A DNA stretch of 40,921 nt from CAXDOZ01 sp963991145 (GTDB taxonomy: Bacteria > Bacteroidota > Bacteroidia > Chitinophagales > JABDMM01): the NCBI GenBank assembly GCA_963991145.1, contig CAXDOZ010000010.1, forward strand, positions 1-40,921. Direction: 5' to 3'. Within the stretch, counting starts at the first letter, position 1. The number at the start of each line of letters is the position of its first letter. The position numbers and the translations under genes are program-made. Positions 1-7,739 of the stretch are shown one piece after another. The notes below the pieces were generated by a model. That model ran no database searches, was not told the origin of the DNA, and saw only the letters and a program-made list of their open reading frames with translations.

Positions 1-14
1 AGCGAGGGCTCTCC

Positions 15-28
15 ATCTACCTTCTACC
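15..28. repeat. Two copies of heptamer WTCTACC/TTCTACC
   Basis: Two adjacent 7-bp units (ATCTACC, TTCTACC) lie just beyond the terminator of the ribonucleotide reductase gene. The same heptamer occurs about five times in tandem at 22442-22476, next to the 3' end of another minus-strand gene. Seen directly; what it does is unknown. Confidence 0.5.
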
Positions 29-42
29 TGATACCACAAATA

Positions 43-76
43 GAAAAACCCCATCCCGATGGTTCGAGACAGGGTT
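43..76 (-). terminator. Intrinsic terminator of nrdJ
   Basis: On the minus strand the arms at 76-64 and 59-47 form a 13-bp stem that pairs throughout if G-U pairs are allowed, with a 4-nt loop, followed by a U tract (A-run 44-48 on the plus strand). It lies about 30 nt beyond the nrdJ stop. Its core is a degenerate copy of the CCCGA-N4-TCGGG hairpin found at three other places in this window. Confidence 0.75.
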
Positions 77-104
77 TCCTGCGTTTTAGAGCTTAAGGTT
101 GTAA

Positions 105-3100
105 TTATGAGCAGCCCATGCTTGTTCCACAATTCAAGCACTTATAGCAGGTACCATTTCTGACGGTAATGTGACCGCAAGTGGTACATGCAGGCGCATC
201 GCCCATCATATCACTTAACTGTTGTTGACTTTGATCTGTTCCAACATCAACTTGCTTTACTTCAAACTTCAAACCGCTTGTAGAAGACCCATTTGAATCA
301 GTTGAAGTGACCTTAGCAGTAACTGTTTTTGTTACTTCGGTTTTAGTTACCGGTTTTTTTTTAAGCTCAGGTGCTATTGTTCCAGTGTCAGCATCAAGAT
401 CCATTGGGTCTTTTCCGCGCTCTACGATCTCCTCCGGAGAAACGTGAACCAGGTCAGTTCTGCCCAGATATTCAAATGCTAGCAATCTGAAGATGTAATC
501 AACGATTGAAGATGCATTCTTGATATTCGGGTGATCTACACGTCCACTTGGCTCAAAGCGAGAGAAAGTAAACTTGTTCACGAACTCCTCCAAAGGAACA
601 CCATACTGAAGTCCGATAGAGATCGCAATTGCAAAACAGTTCATCAATGAGCGAACAGTTGCTCCCTCTTTGTGCATGTCTACGAAGATCTCACCCAAAG
701 TGCCATCATTGTATTCACCGGTGCGAACGAAAACTGTTTGTCCGCCAACTTTGGCTTTCTGAGTGAATCCTTTACGCTTATGCGGTAGACGCTTTCTTTC
801 AACGATTCTTGAAAGCTGACGCTTGAAAGTTGTATCAGTAGATTCGATCATCAGCTTTCTAGCTGCCTCAAGAACCTGCTCAGGAGTTAGTTCGCTGAAC
901 ACTTCTTCCGGATCGATTGCCTTCTTCACTTCTTCGATCACTTCTGCATTGTCAAGCTCTTCGTCTTTATCCTCGTCTTTCTCTTTCGACAATGGCTGAC
1001 TGCTCTTAGAGCCGTCGCGATAAAGTGCATTTGCTTTCAATCCAAGCTCCCAGCTTAGGCGGTAACAATCCTGAATCTCTTCAACTGTTGCCTCATTTGG
1101 AAGGTTGATCGTTTTAGAGATCGCTCCGGAGATGAATGGCTGAGTTGCCGCCATCATCTTAATGTGACCGTGCGGGTGGATGTAACGCTGACCGTTCTTA
1201 CCACACTTGTTTGCGCAATCGAAAATTGAGTAGTGCTCATCTTTTAGGAAAGGCGCTCCTTCAATTGTTCCGGTACCACAAACAAACTCATTTGCTTCTT
1301 CGATCTCAGCATTGCTGTATCCAAGTGCTTTAAGCATGTTAAAGCCTGGGTTGTTGTATTGCTCAGCCTCAAAGCCCAGCTTCTTCATCGTAGCCTCACC
1401 AAGAGTGAAGACATTGAATACAAAGCTGATGTCAAAGGCAGATCCTAATTGATTTGAGATCTTCTCAATATCTGCATCACTAAATCCTTTCGCCTTAAGC
1501 GTGTTAAGGTTGATGTTTGGACAGTTCTCCAATGAAGCATGACCTTTCGCATAATTTACGATCGCGTCTACTTCATGATTTTGATAACCGAGATTCTCTA
1601 GAGCAATTGGGATTGACTGGTTGATGATCTTGAAGTAACCACCACCAGATAGCTTCTTGAACTTCACAAGTGCGAAGTCAGGCTCAACACCGGTAGTATC
1701 ACAATCCATTACAAGACCGATGGTACCTGTTGGAGCGATAACCGTAGCCTGAGCATTTCTGTATCCGTGCTCTTCTCCAAGTCTAACTGCTTCGTCCCAT
1801 GCGTTACATGCAGACTCTAGCAAATAGTCAGGACAATGCTTTGGATCAATTCCCTGAGGCTTGATCTCAATGCCTTCGTAAGTTTCTGAATCGGCATTGT
1901 AAGCAGCGTAGCGGTGATTTCTCATCACTCGAAGCATATGCTCTTTGTTCCTTTCATAACCAGGGAATGCCCCTTGAACTGCTGCCATTTCAGCTGAAGT
2001 TCTGTAAGCAACACCCGTCATGATCGCAGCAATTGATCCTCCGATTGCGCGTCCTTTATCACTATCATAAGGAATACCGCTTACCATAAGCATTGAGCCA
2101 AGATTAGCGAAGCCTAGTCCTAATGTTCTGTAGTCGTATGAAAGTTGGGCAACTTCTTTTGATGGGAATTGAGCCATCAAAACTGAGATCTCAAGTACAG
2201 TTGTCCAAAGACGGCACATGTGCTCGAATCCTTTCACATCGAAAACCAAAGTCTCGTCATTGAAAAGCTGACGAAGGTTGATCGATGCAAGGTTACAGGC
2301 AGTGTCATCAAGGAACATGTATTCTGAACATGGGTTTGATGCATTGATTCTTCCATCAGCAGGGCAGGTGTGCCATTCATTGATCGTAGAATCATACTGA
2401 ACACCTGGGTCAGCACAACGCCATGCAGCATATGCGATATCACCCCAAAGTTTTTCAGCATTAATGGTATTGAAAACCTCTCCGTTTGTTCTTCCGATCA
2501 ATTCCCATTCGCCACTGCGATCAAGAGTGTGGAAGAACTCATTTGGAATACGTACTGAGTTATTTGAATTCTGACCTGATACTGTTCTGTACGCTTCACC
2601 TTCATAGTGGCTATCGTATCCTGCAGCGATAAGGGCAGCTACTTTTTCTTCTTCTTTAACTTTCCAGTTCACGAAACCTTCGATCTCTGGGTGATCAAGG
2701 TCAAGACATACCATTTTTGCAGCACGACGTGTAGTACCACCTGATTTGATCGCACCTGCAGCGCTGTCACCGATCTTTAGGAAAGACATCAATCCTGAAG
2801 AAGTTCCTCCACCTGATAGTTTTTCTCCTTCTCCACGAATAGCTGAGAAGTTTGTTCCTACACCTGAACCGTATTTGAAGATTCTTGCTTCACGAGTCCA
2901 AAGGTCCATGATACCACCTTCGTTAACCAGATCATCCGCAACTGAAAGGATGAAACAGGCGTGTGGCTGAGGACGCTCATAAGCAGAAGTTGATTTGCGA
3001 AGTTTTCCTGTGGTTGGATCTACGTAGTGGTGACCCTGAGGCTTACCAGTAATTCCATATGCCCAGTGAAGTCCGGTATTGAACCACTGCGGAGAGTTTG

Positions 3101-3494
3101 GCGCAGCATACTGTCCGGTAATGGCATATGCTAACTCATCGTAAAATACCTGAGCATCTTTCTTGGTAGCAAAGTATCCGTACTCCTCTCCCCAATGTCT
3201 CCAACATCCGGCCAGGCGGTGAGCAACCTGCTTGATCGAATTCTCAGATCCAAGGCTTCCATCTTCTTGAGGAACCCCGGCTTTACGGAAGTATTTTTGA
3301 GCGATAATATCAGTCGCGACTTGCGACCATGATTTTGGAACCTCTACATTGTTCATTTCGAACACTACATCACCAGTAGGGTTTCTGATGACTGAACTAC
3401 GAATTTCGTATTCGTATTGGTCGAATGGCGAGACACCATCCTTTGTGAAATAACGAGAGAATTTTAATCCTTTAGAGTTGCTTTTTTTGGTCAT
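105..3494 (-). CDS. nrdJ: Adenosylcobalamin-dependent (class II) ribonucleotide reductase
   Basis: Reduces ribonucleotides to deoxyribonucleotides for DNA synthesis in the cytoplasm, using an adenosylcobalamin-generated thiyl radical. The 1129-residue protein has the class II layout. Cys180 (PHACFI) and Cys400 (TACNLASINL) fit the redox-active pair, and Cys389 in NPCSEY fits the thiyl-radical finger loop. A TSCPD-like segment lies at roughly 940-1015 (DGTLGEIF, GLQYGVPLEEFV). The C-terminus (1103-1128) has a cysteine cluster, CTTCG, CYKCLNCG, typical of the tail that re-reduces the active site. An acidic linker near 855-900 separates catalytic core and tail. The start, MTKKSNSKGLKFSRYF, is the only one that keeps the N-terminus. 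It is monocistronic with its own terminator. I see no cobalamin riboswitch upstream; control may instead involve the DnaA-like boxes at 3592-3668. The family assignment is secure. Confidence 0.96.
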   Translation of the reverse strand: MTKKSNSKGLKFSRYFTKDGVSPFDQYEYEIRSSVIRNPTGDVVFEMNNVEVPKSWSQVATDIIAQKYFRKAGVPQEDGSLGSENSIKQVAHRLAGCWRHWGEEYGYFATKKDAQVFYDELAYAITGQYAAPNSPQWFNTGLHWAYGITGKPQGHHYVDPTTGKLRKSTSAYERPQPHACFILSVADDLVNEGGIMDLWTREARIFKYGSGVGTNFSAIRGEGEKLSGGGTSSGLMSFLKIGDSAAGAIKSGGTTRRAAKMVCLDLDHPEIEGFVNWKVKEEEKVAALIAAGYDSHYEGEAYRTVSGQNSNNSVRIPNEFFHTLDRSGEWELIGRTNGEVFNTINAEKLWGDIAYAAWRCADPGVQYDSTINEWHTCPADGRINASNPCSEYMFLDDTACNLASINLRQLFNDETLVFDVKGFEHMCRLWTTVLEISVLMAQFPSKEVAQLSYDYRTLGLGFANLGSMLMVSGIPYDSDKGRAIGGSIAAIMTGVAYRTSAEMAAVQGAFPGYERNKEHMLRVMRNHRYAAYNADSETYEGIEIKPQGIDPKHCPDYLLESACNAWDEAVRLGEEHGYRNAQATVIAPTGTIGLVMDCDTTGVEPDFALVKFKKLSGGGYFKIINQSIPIALENLGYQNHEVDAIVNYAKGHASLENCPNINLNTLKAKGFSDADIEKISNQLGSAFDISFVFNVFTLGEATMKKLGFEAEQYNNPGFNMLKALGYSNAEIEEANEFVCGTGTIEGAPFLKDEHYSIFDCANKCGKNGQRYIHPHGHIKMMAATQPFISGAISKTINLPNEATVEEIQDCYRLSWELGLKANALYRDGSKSSQPLSKEKDEDKDEELDNAEVIEEVKKAIDPEEVFSELTPEQVLEAARKLMIESTDTTFKRQLSRIVERKRLPHKRKGFTQKAKVGGQTVFVRTGEYNDGTLGEIFVDMHKEGATVRSLMNCFAIAISIGLQYGVPLEEFVNKFTFSRFEPSGRVDHPNIKNASSIVDYIFRLLAFEYLGRTDLVHVSPEEIVERGKDPMDLDADTGTIAPELKKKPVTKTEVTKTVTAKVTSTDSNGSSTSGLKFEVKQVDVGTDQSQQQLSDMMGDAPACTTCGHITVRNGTCYKCLNCGTSMGCS

Positions 3495-3554
3495 AATCAG
3501 TTGATTTGCAGGATGTTAATCGTGGAATTACAGAGCTATGTCTCTCTGTGTAAA

Positions 3555-3562
3555 CAAATATA
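3555..3562 (-). promoter_or_regulatory. Putative -7 box of the nrdJ promoter (TATATTTG)
   Basis: Exact match to the Bacteroidota -7 consensus TAnnTTTG, read on the minus strand. The -33 element is weak (TTTAC about 18-19 nt upstream rather than TTG). Predicted transcription would begin near 3549, giving a leader of about 55 nt that includes the inverted repeat at 3528-3553. Confidence 0.6.
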
Positions 3563-3591
3563 GAAGGCCCTCACACGGAAGTAAATCCCAC

Positions 3592-3600
3592 TTTTCCACA
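3592..3600 (+). promoter_or_regulatory. DnaA-box-like 9-mer TTTTCCACA
   Basis: Matches the relaxed DnaA box TTWTNCACA. It sits just upstream of the inferred -33 region of nrdJ. Together with the opposite-facing box at 3660-3668 it makes a pair 68 bp apart. DnaA binding is inference. Confidence 0.4.
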
Positions 3601-3625
3601 GGCAGATAAAATTGGCTTAACATTG

Positions 3626-3644
3626 TTATCGGAAGTACCGATAA
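3626..3644. promoter_or_regulatory. Perfect inverted repeat TTATCGG-N5-CCGATAA
   Basis: Seven-bp arms with spacer AAGTA, located between the two DnaA-like boxes upstream of nrdJ. It could be an operator for a dimeric regulator or a small hairpin. It does not resemble the NrdR box, which is a different A+T-rich palindrome. Confidence 0.45.
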
Positions 3645-3659
3645 GACTGAAATGCGCGC

Positions 3660-3668
3660 TGTGGATAA
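3660..3668 (-). promoter_or_regulatory. Perfect DnaA box (TGTGGATAA = TTATCCACA on the minus strand)
   Basis: Exact match to the strong DnaA box TTATCCACA. A further near-match, TGTGGACAA, lies at 3855-3863 within the first codons of pcrB. Only two good boxes and no replication genes are nearby, so regulation is more likely than an origin. Confidence 0.45.
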
Positions 3669-3842
3669 ATTTGAAAGGAAAAAGGGCATCAAATCAAGGC
3701 CATAAAACTTGGTTTTCCATGCCCAATTTTTTATACAGGATTTTGACTGTTTAGGTATATTCCAACTTTTCTCTAACAATAGTTTAACAGGTAGTTCTTA
3801 AAGACCTCATAAAAGGGCAAATGAGCGATTTCCTATAGTTTA

Positions 3843-4619
3843 GTGACTGTGATCTGTGGACAAAAAATACTAGGTAAAATTCAAGCCCTTCGGGCCGATA
3901 GCCGAAAAGGACTTGCAGTTCTGATCGATCCGGATAAGGCAAATGACGAGCACCTTTCGAATTTGATCTCATGGTCGAATAAGATTGGAGTGAGCTTCTT
4001 TTTCCTGGGAGGATCTCTGGTAAACTCAGATCATTGGGACAAGGTTATTGGTCAAATTAGAAGAGAGAGCGATATCCCAATTGTTCTTTTCCCTGGGAAT
4101 ATCAGCCAGGTAAAAAAAGGACCTGATGCAATTCTATTCCTCTCCTTAGTATCCGGCAGAAATTCTGAACTTCTGATCGGTCAGCATGTGCATGCCGCTC
4201 CAATCATAAAGTCTTATGGTATGGAAGCTATCTCTACCGCATACATATTAATAGATGGTGGCAAGCCTACAGCTGCTTCTTATATGTCGCAGACTCAGCC
4301 TATTCCGGCCGACAAGGCCGAAATCACAGGAGCAACTTCACTGGCCTCAAAATACCTTGGCTTCAAGAGCATCTATCTAGATGCCGGATCAGGAGCTCAG
4401 GCACCAATTAGATTGGATCACATTAGAGCAGCAAGCAAGGAGGGAAAACTTCCATTGATTGTTGGTGGAGGAATTCGCAAAGCTGAACAGGCCGAAGCTG
4501 CCTGGGAATCAGGAGCTGATATTGTAGTAATTGGAAATGCACTTGAGAAGGAAAGTGATTTTTCCAATGAGCTTGCCATGGCATATCTATCTGCAAACCA
4601 AAACTCAAACAACCTTTGA
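3843..4619 (+). CDS. pcrB: Geranylgeranylglyceryl/heptaprenylglyceryl phosphate synthase family (PcrB-like)
   Basis: Predicted TIM-barrel prenyltransferase that joins a polyprenyl diphosphate to sn-glycerol-1-phosphate, making an ether lipid. Family signatures are IDPDK (28-32), the GGS turn (56-58), FPG (83-85), YILIDGG (134-140), YLDAGSGAQAP (178-188), VGGGIR (207-212) and VVIGNALE (228-235); the last motifs are the phosphate-binding end of the barrel. The length of 258 aa is usual. The GTG start at 3843 is the first in-frame start and leaves a normal N-terminus. The gene opens a four-gene operon and overlaps rsgA by 4 nt. The prenyl chain length and the in vivo lipid are unknown; Bacteroidota members of this family are only partly characterised. 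Confidence 0.88.
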   Translation: MTVICGQKILGKIQALRADSRKGLAVLIDPDKANDEHLSNLISWSNKIGVSFFFLGGSLVNSDHWDKVIGQIRRESDIPIVLFPGNISQVKKGPDAILFLSLVSGRNSELLIGQHVHAAPIIKSYGMEAISTAYILIDGGKPTAASYMSQTQPIPADKAEITGATSLASKYLGFKSIYLDAGSGAQAPIRLDHIRAASKEGKLPLIVGGGIRKAEQAEAAWESGADIVVIGNALEKESDFSNELAMAYLSANQNSNNL

Positions 4620-5545
4620 CAGGCACTGTCATTCGATCCACGGGCAGCTGGTACACCATTCGAAAAGAGGATGGTAATCTGTGCGAAGCACGAATAAAAG
4701 GAAAGCTACGTCTTGAAGAATTGCGCACAACAAACCCGGTTGCAGTTGGCGATATAGTCCAAATTGAAAAGGACGAAAAGGGATCCTGGATGATAAGCGG
4801 AGTGAATGACCGACGCAATTATATCATTCGGCAAAGTCCGCACAAGAAAATGGCGCGTCATATTATTGCCGCCAATCTTGACCAGGCTGTTCTGGTTGTC
4901 ACAATGGCTACTCCAAGAACTTCAAGTGGTTTTATCGATCGTTTCCTGATCTCTGCCGAAGCCTACCATATTCCAACCGTGCTGGTTTTTAATAAGCAGG
5001 ATATCTATAAAGACAAACAGATCAGGATCCAGAATGATTTTCTTGAGATGTATGGATTGGCGGGATATCAATTCTTGCTAGTATCTGCAACTGAGAAGAA
5101 AGGAATTGAAAATCTCCAGGATCTTTTAAAAGATAAGACCAGCTTGATCGCCGGACACTCAGGAGTTGGAAAGTCTACTCTGATCAATGCCATCGTTCCG
5201 GATCTTGAAATTCGTACCGCCGAAATTTCCCAGAAATATCAAAAAGGTCGACACACTACCACATTTGCAGAAATGCATGAACTGCCTTTTGGAGGCAACA
5301 TCATTGATACTCCGGGAATAAAGGAGTTTGGGGTGCTGGATTTCGAAGCAAATGAAGTGAGTCATTACTATCCTGAGATGCGAGACAGACTGAATGATTG
5401 CCAGTTCAATGATTGCCTGCATTTGAACGAACCAGGCTGCGCGGTTCTGGAAGGAGTAGCTGATGGCAGTATTCACTTTGAGCGGTACAAGAACTACGTG
5501 AACATCGTGACAGACATACAGGAGCAAAACTACTGGGAGCGATGA
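4616..5545 (+). CDS. rsgA: Ribosome small-subunit-dependent GTPase A
   Basis: Circularly permuted GTPase that helps mature and check the 30S ribosomal subunit. The order of motifs shows the permutation: G4 NKQD (126-129) and G5 SA (157-158) come before G1 GHSGVGKST (180-188) and G3 DTPG (231-234). An OB fold occupies the first 70 residues or so. The C-terminal zinc site is visible as Cys262, Cys267, His269 and Cys275. The 309-aa length is typical. The TTG start overlaps the pcrB stop (TTGA) and the stop overlaps the dtd start (ATGA), indicating translational coupling. An internal start would remove the OB-fold strand, so the TTG is preferred. Confidence 0.95.
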   Translation: MTGTVIRSTGSWYTIRKEDGNLCEARIKGKLRLEELRTTNPVAVGDIVQIEKDEKGSWMISGVNDRRNYIIRQSPHKKMARHIIAANLDQAVLVVTMATPRTSSGFIDRFLISAEAYHIPTVLVFNKQDIYKDKQIRIQNDFLEMYGLAGYQFLLVSATEKKGIENLQDLLKDKTSLIAGHSGVGKSTLINAIVPDLEIRTAEISQKYQKGRHTTTFAEMHELPFGGNIIDTPGIKEFGVLDFEANEVSHYYPEMRDRLNDCQFNDCLHLNEPGCAVLEGVADGSIHFERYKNYVNIVTDIQEQNYWER

Positions 5546-5994
5546 GGGTAACAATTCAAAGAGTGACAGAGGCAAGGGTTGAAGTAGAAGGAAAAATTAG
5601 CGGTGAAATTGGAAAGGGCTTGCTTGTTTTAGCAGGCTTTGAGGAAGCCGATGAAATTGAAGATCTGGAATGGATCGCAAATAAAATGTTGCTTCTAAGG
5701 ATATTCAACGATGAAGAAGGAAAGATGAATCGCTCTTTATTGGATGAAGAGGGAGAAGTTCTGATCGTTTCGCAATTCACTCTTCACGCGAGTTACAAGA
5801 AAGGAAACCGGCCATCGTATATAAACGCGGCAAAACCGAATCGGGCCGAAGGCCTTTATGAGAGTTTCATAAATGTTGTTCAGCAATTGATGGACAAGCC
5901 AGTTCAAACGGGAGTGTTTGGAGCGCACATGAAAGTTAGCCTGGTAAATGATGGGCCGGTTACAATTAATATGGACAGTAAGAACAAGGAGTAA
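5542..5994 (+). CDS. dtd: D-aminoacyl-tRNA deacylase
   Basis: Cytoplasmic proofreading enzyme that removes D-amino acids (classically D-Tyr) from tRNA. The 150-aa protein has the family N-terminus MRVTIQRVTEARVEVEG, the SQFTLHAS motif (about 77-84) and the cross-subunit NDGPVTI motif near the C-terminus, which holds the Gly-cisPro selectivity element. It begins in an ATGA overlap with rsgA and ends in a TAATG overlap with the next gene, so the four genes are surely one transcript. It shares with RsgA a role in translation fidelity. Confidence 0.95.
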   Translation: MRVTIQRVTEARVEVEGKISGEIGKGLLVLAGFEEADEIEDLEWIANKMLLLRIFNDEEGKMNRSLLDEEGEVLIVSQFTLHASYKKGNRPSYINAAKPNRAEGLYESFINVVQQLMDKPVQTGVFGAHMKVSLVNDGPVTINMDSKNKE

Positions 5995-6317
5995 TGACAA
6001 TTGAAGAAGCACAAAAGATCGTTGACGATTGGATCAACACCACCGGGGTGAGATATTTCAATGAGCTCACAAACATGGCCATGCTCACCGAGGAAGTTGG
6101 AGAAGTGGCTAGAATAATAGCCAGACAATACGGAGAGCAGTCCTTCAAGGAATCAGATAAGGAGAAAAATCTGGAAGATGAGCTAGCGGATGTGCTGTTT
6201 GTTGTGATCTGTTTGGCCAATCAAACAGGGGTAGATCTCACGGAAGCTTTGAAGCGCAACCTTGAGAAGAAAACCAAGAGAGATTCAGAAAGACACCGTA
6301 ACAGTCCTAAGTTGTGA
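5994..6317 (+). CDS. MazG-like nucleotide pyrophosphohydrolase
   Basis: Small all-alpha NTP pyrophosphohydrolase of 107 aa, a single MazG-like domain. The magnesium-binding signature is seen as Glu33, Glu34 and Glu37 (LTEEVGEV) followed by Glu63 and Asp66 (DELADVLF). Such proteins hydrolyse (d)NTPs, often damaged or excess ones; the exact substrate cannot be read here. It starts within the dtd stop (TAATG, 1-nt overlap) and is the last gene of the operon. The C-terminal tail is basic (KKTKRDSERHR). Confidence 0.87.
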   Translation: MTIEEAQKIVDDWINTTGVRYFNELTNMAMLTEEVGEVARIIARQYGEQSFKESDKEKNLEDELADVLFVVICLANQTGVDLTEALKRNLEKKTKRDSERHRNSPKL

Positions 6318-6413
6318 CCGTAAATAGGGTTTTTGTTGGTTAATCAGGACTCTATATGCCTGTAATACTTGTATCTAAAGGAAAAACAATCCACATTTGG
6401 GACTGCATAACCA

Positions 6414-6446
6414 TTGACCTTTCATAGAGGTCATATTATATATTTG
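6414..6446 (+). promoter_or_regulatory. Promoter of the OmpA gene with an internal inverted repeat
   Basis: The -7 box TATATTTG (6439-6446) matches TAnnTTTG exactly, with a candidate -33 TTG at 6414-6416 (22-nt spacer, on the long side). A perfect inverted repeat TGACCT-N7-AGGTCA (6415-6433) fills most of the spacer, where a bound protein would block or remodel polymerase. The leader would be about 20 nt. Confidence 0.6.
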
Positions 6447-6471
6447 CTTTCATATCAAATTACCACTTATA

Positions 6472-7584
6472 ATGAAACGACTGTTAACCCTCTTAATCCT
6501 ACTAACGGCAATCCTTAGTACGGATCTTAAGGCACAAAATAGAGATCATAGATGGGCCATTGGTGCCGGTGTTAGTGTAGTTGACTTCTCGGGACCTATG
6601 ACTAAAGAATTCTTTGAATTCGACCAGTTTAAAGGAATCGGTAGAGTTTACTTTTCACGTTATCTGAACTCTTCATTAAATACTAAGCTCGACTACAACT
6701 TCGGTAAGGTTTGGGCTCCAGTAGTAGATCCGGTAAACGGATACCCAAATACTTTGGAGGGTATTTACGAAGCTCAGTTCATGCATGCTGCCAGCTTAAC
6801 TCTTGAATACAAATTCGACAATGGTTACATCTTCCGCGAGGAAGCAGTTGTTGGTCCTTACATTTTTGCAGGGATCGGAGGTAACTACCTGTATGACGAT
6901 TTCAACTCGATTGTTCCAGTTGGTTTCGGTTTGAACATTCGCCCAACTAAGTGGATGACTTTGAACATGCAGTTCGGTTACAATTTCAATATCGACAATT
7001 CTTACAAGTACACTCAGCATAGCTTCGGTGCTCACTTCAACCTTGGAAAAGGTAAGACGCAAAAAGAGCCAAAAGCTACTGATGCAGATGGTGATGGAAT
7101 CTCAGACAATGAAGATGAATGTCCATTTAGCTACGGTACAGCTGAGTACTTCGGTTGCCCTGATAGCGATGGTGACGGTGTTGCTGATAAAGACGATAAC
7201 TGCCCAACTACTGCAGGTCTTAAAGAAAACGCTGGTTGCCCGGCTGATAGAGATGCAGAGGTTAAGGATCAGGTTTACTTCGAAATTGGTTCGATCAACC
7301 TAACTGCTGAGCAGAAGAAAACGCTTGACAATGTTGCTCAATACCTTGAAGACAATCCTGATTACGACATTAACGTAGTTGGTCACGCTTCAACTACTAA
7401 CGGTACTGATGAGCGCAACATGGCACTTTCAATTCGCCGTGCAGAGCAAGTATATCTATACTTGAGAAGCAAAGGTGTTGAGAGTGAGCGTATGACCTTG
7501 ATCGGTAAAGGTTCTCACGATCCAGAATTCGATTCTGAAGAAGACGCTAAGAACCGTAGAGTTCAAGTTGAGGTGTACAAGTAA
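6472..7584 (+). CDS. OmpA-family outer-membrane protein with thrombospondin type 3 repeats
   Basis: Links the outer membrane to peptidoglycan. A signal peptide covers about 1-22 (cut after KAQ). An eight-strand-like barrel follows (about 25-192), rich in aromatic-ended alternating strands. Two thrombospondin type 3 calcium loops lie at 204-217 (DADGDGISDNEDEC) and 231-244 (DSDGDGVADKDDNC). The OmpA/MotB peptidoglycan-binding domain occupies about 265-370 and ends with NRRVQVEV. The 370-aa length is common for this Bacteroidota architecture. It stands alone, between its own promoter and a strong terminator. Preferred codons suggest high expression, which is usual for a major porin. Confidence 0.93.
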   Translation: MKRLLTLLILLTAILSTDLKAQNRDHRWAIGAGVSVVDFSGPMTKEFFEFDQFKGIGRVYFSRYLNSSLNTKLDYNFGKVWAPVVDPVNGYPNTLEGIYEAQFMHAASLTLEYKFDNGYIFREEAVVGPYIFAGIGGNYLYDDFNSIVPVGFGLNIRPTKWMTLNMQFGYNFNIDNSYKYTQHSFGAHFNLGKGKTQKEPKATDADGDGISDNEDECPFSYGTAEYFGCPDSDGDGVADKDDNCPTTAGLKENAGCPADRDAEVKDQVYFEIGSINLTAEQKKTLDNVAQYLEDNPDYDINVVGHASTTNGTDERNMALSIRRAEQVYLYLRSKGVESERMTLIGKGSHDPEFDSEEDAKNRRVQVEVYK

Positions 7585-7605
7585 TCCTCATTTAGAATAA
7601 TATTC

Positions 7606-7647
7606 AAAGCCCTGACGAAGCGTAGCTTGTCAGGGCTTTTTGTTTTT
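7606..7647 (+). terminator. Strong intrinsic terminator after the OmpA gene
   Basis: Arms AAAGCCCTGAC (7606-7616) and GTCAGGGCTTT (7629-7639) form an 11-bp stem; the inner bases AAGC/GCTT extend it with one bulged G and a GTA loop. A T-rich run follows to about 7647. The smaller hairpin CTGCC-TTC-GGCAG lies at 7656-7668. Confidence 0.9.
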
Positions 7648-7697
7648 TATGCATGCTGCCTTCGGCAGGATATGGAAATGGGGATAGCAAAAATTGA

Positions 7698-7733
7698 TTA
7701 GTTTAATTACCAAAGCATTATCCATTAAACTAA
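7698..7733. promoter_or_regulatory. Perfect 10-bp inverted repeat just upstream of mscL
   Basis: Arms TTAGTTTAAT (7698-7707) and ATTAAACTAA (7724-7733), spacer 16 nt, ending 6 nt before the mscL ATG. The spacer places the arm centres about 26 bp apart, suitable for a dimeric repressor or a leader hairpin covering the translation start. No clear TAnnTTTG box is seen for mscL. Confidence 0.5.
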
Positions 7734-7739
7734 AACCCC

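Larger units (their letters stand above)
3495..3842. other. 348-bp divergent control region between nrdJ and pcrB
   Basis: This is the only gene-free stretch longer than 300 bases. It holds, from nrdJ outward, an imperfect inverted repeat at 3528-3553 (TTACAGAG / CTCTGTGTAA), a -7 box at 3555-3562, DnaA-like 9-mers at 3592-3600 and 3660-3668 in opposite orientation, and a perfect 7-bp inverted repeat at 3626-3644. The part nearest pcrB (3700-3842) is A+T-rich and I see no further motif there. No supported small gene was found; open frames here have no recognisable product. Confidence 0.7.

Noticed and set aside
2234..2970. Open frames in nrdJ on the other frames
   Set aside because: They lie wholly inside the strongly supported nrdJ frame and show no recognisable product.
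3495..3842. Cobalamin riboswitch or replication origin upstream of nrdJ
   Set aside because: No B12-box-like sequence is seen, and only two good DnaA boxes with no replication genes or long A+T-rich unwinding region nearby, so neither claim is supported.
4423..4818. 131-codon antisense frame over pcrB/rsgA
   Set aside because: It spans two well-supported overlapping genes and its protein has no family features.
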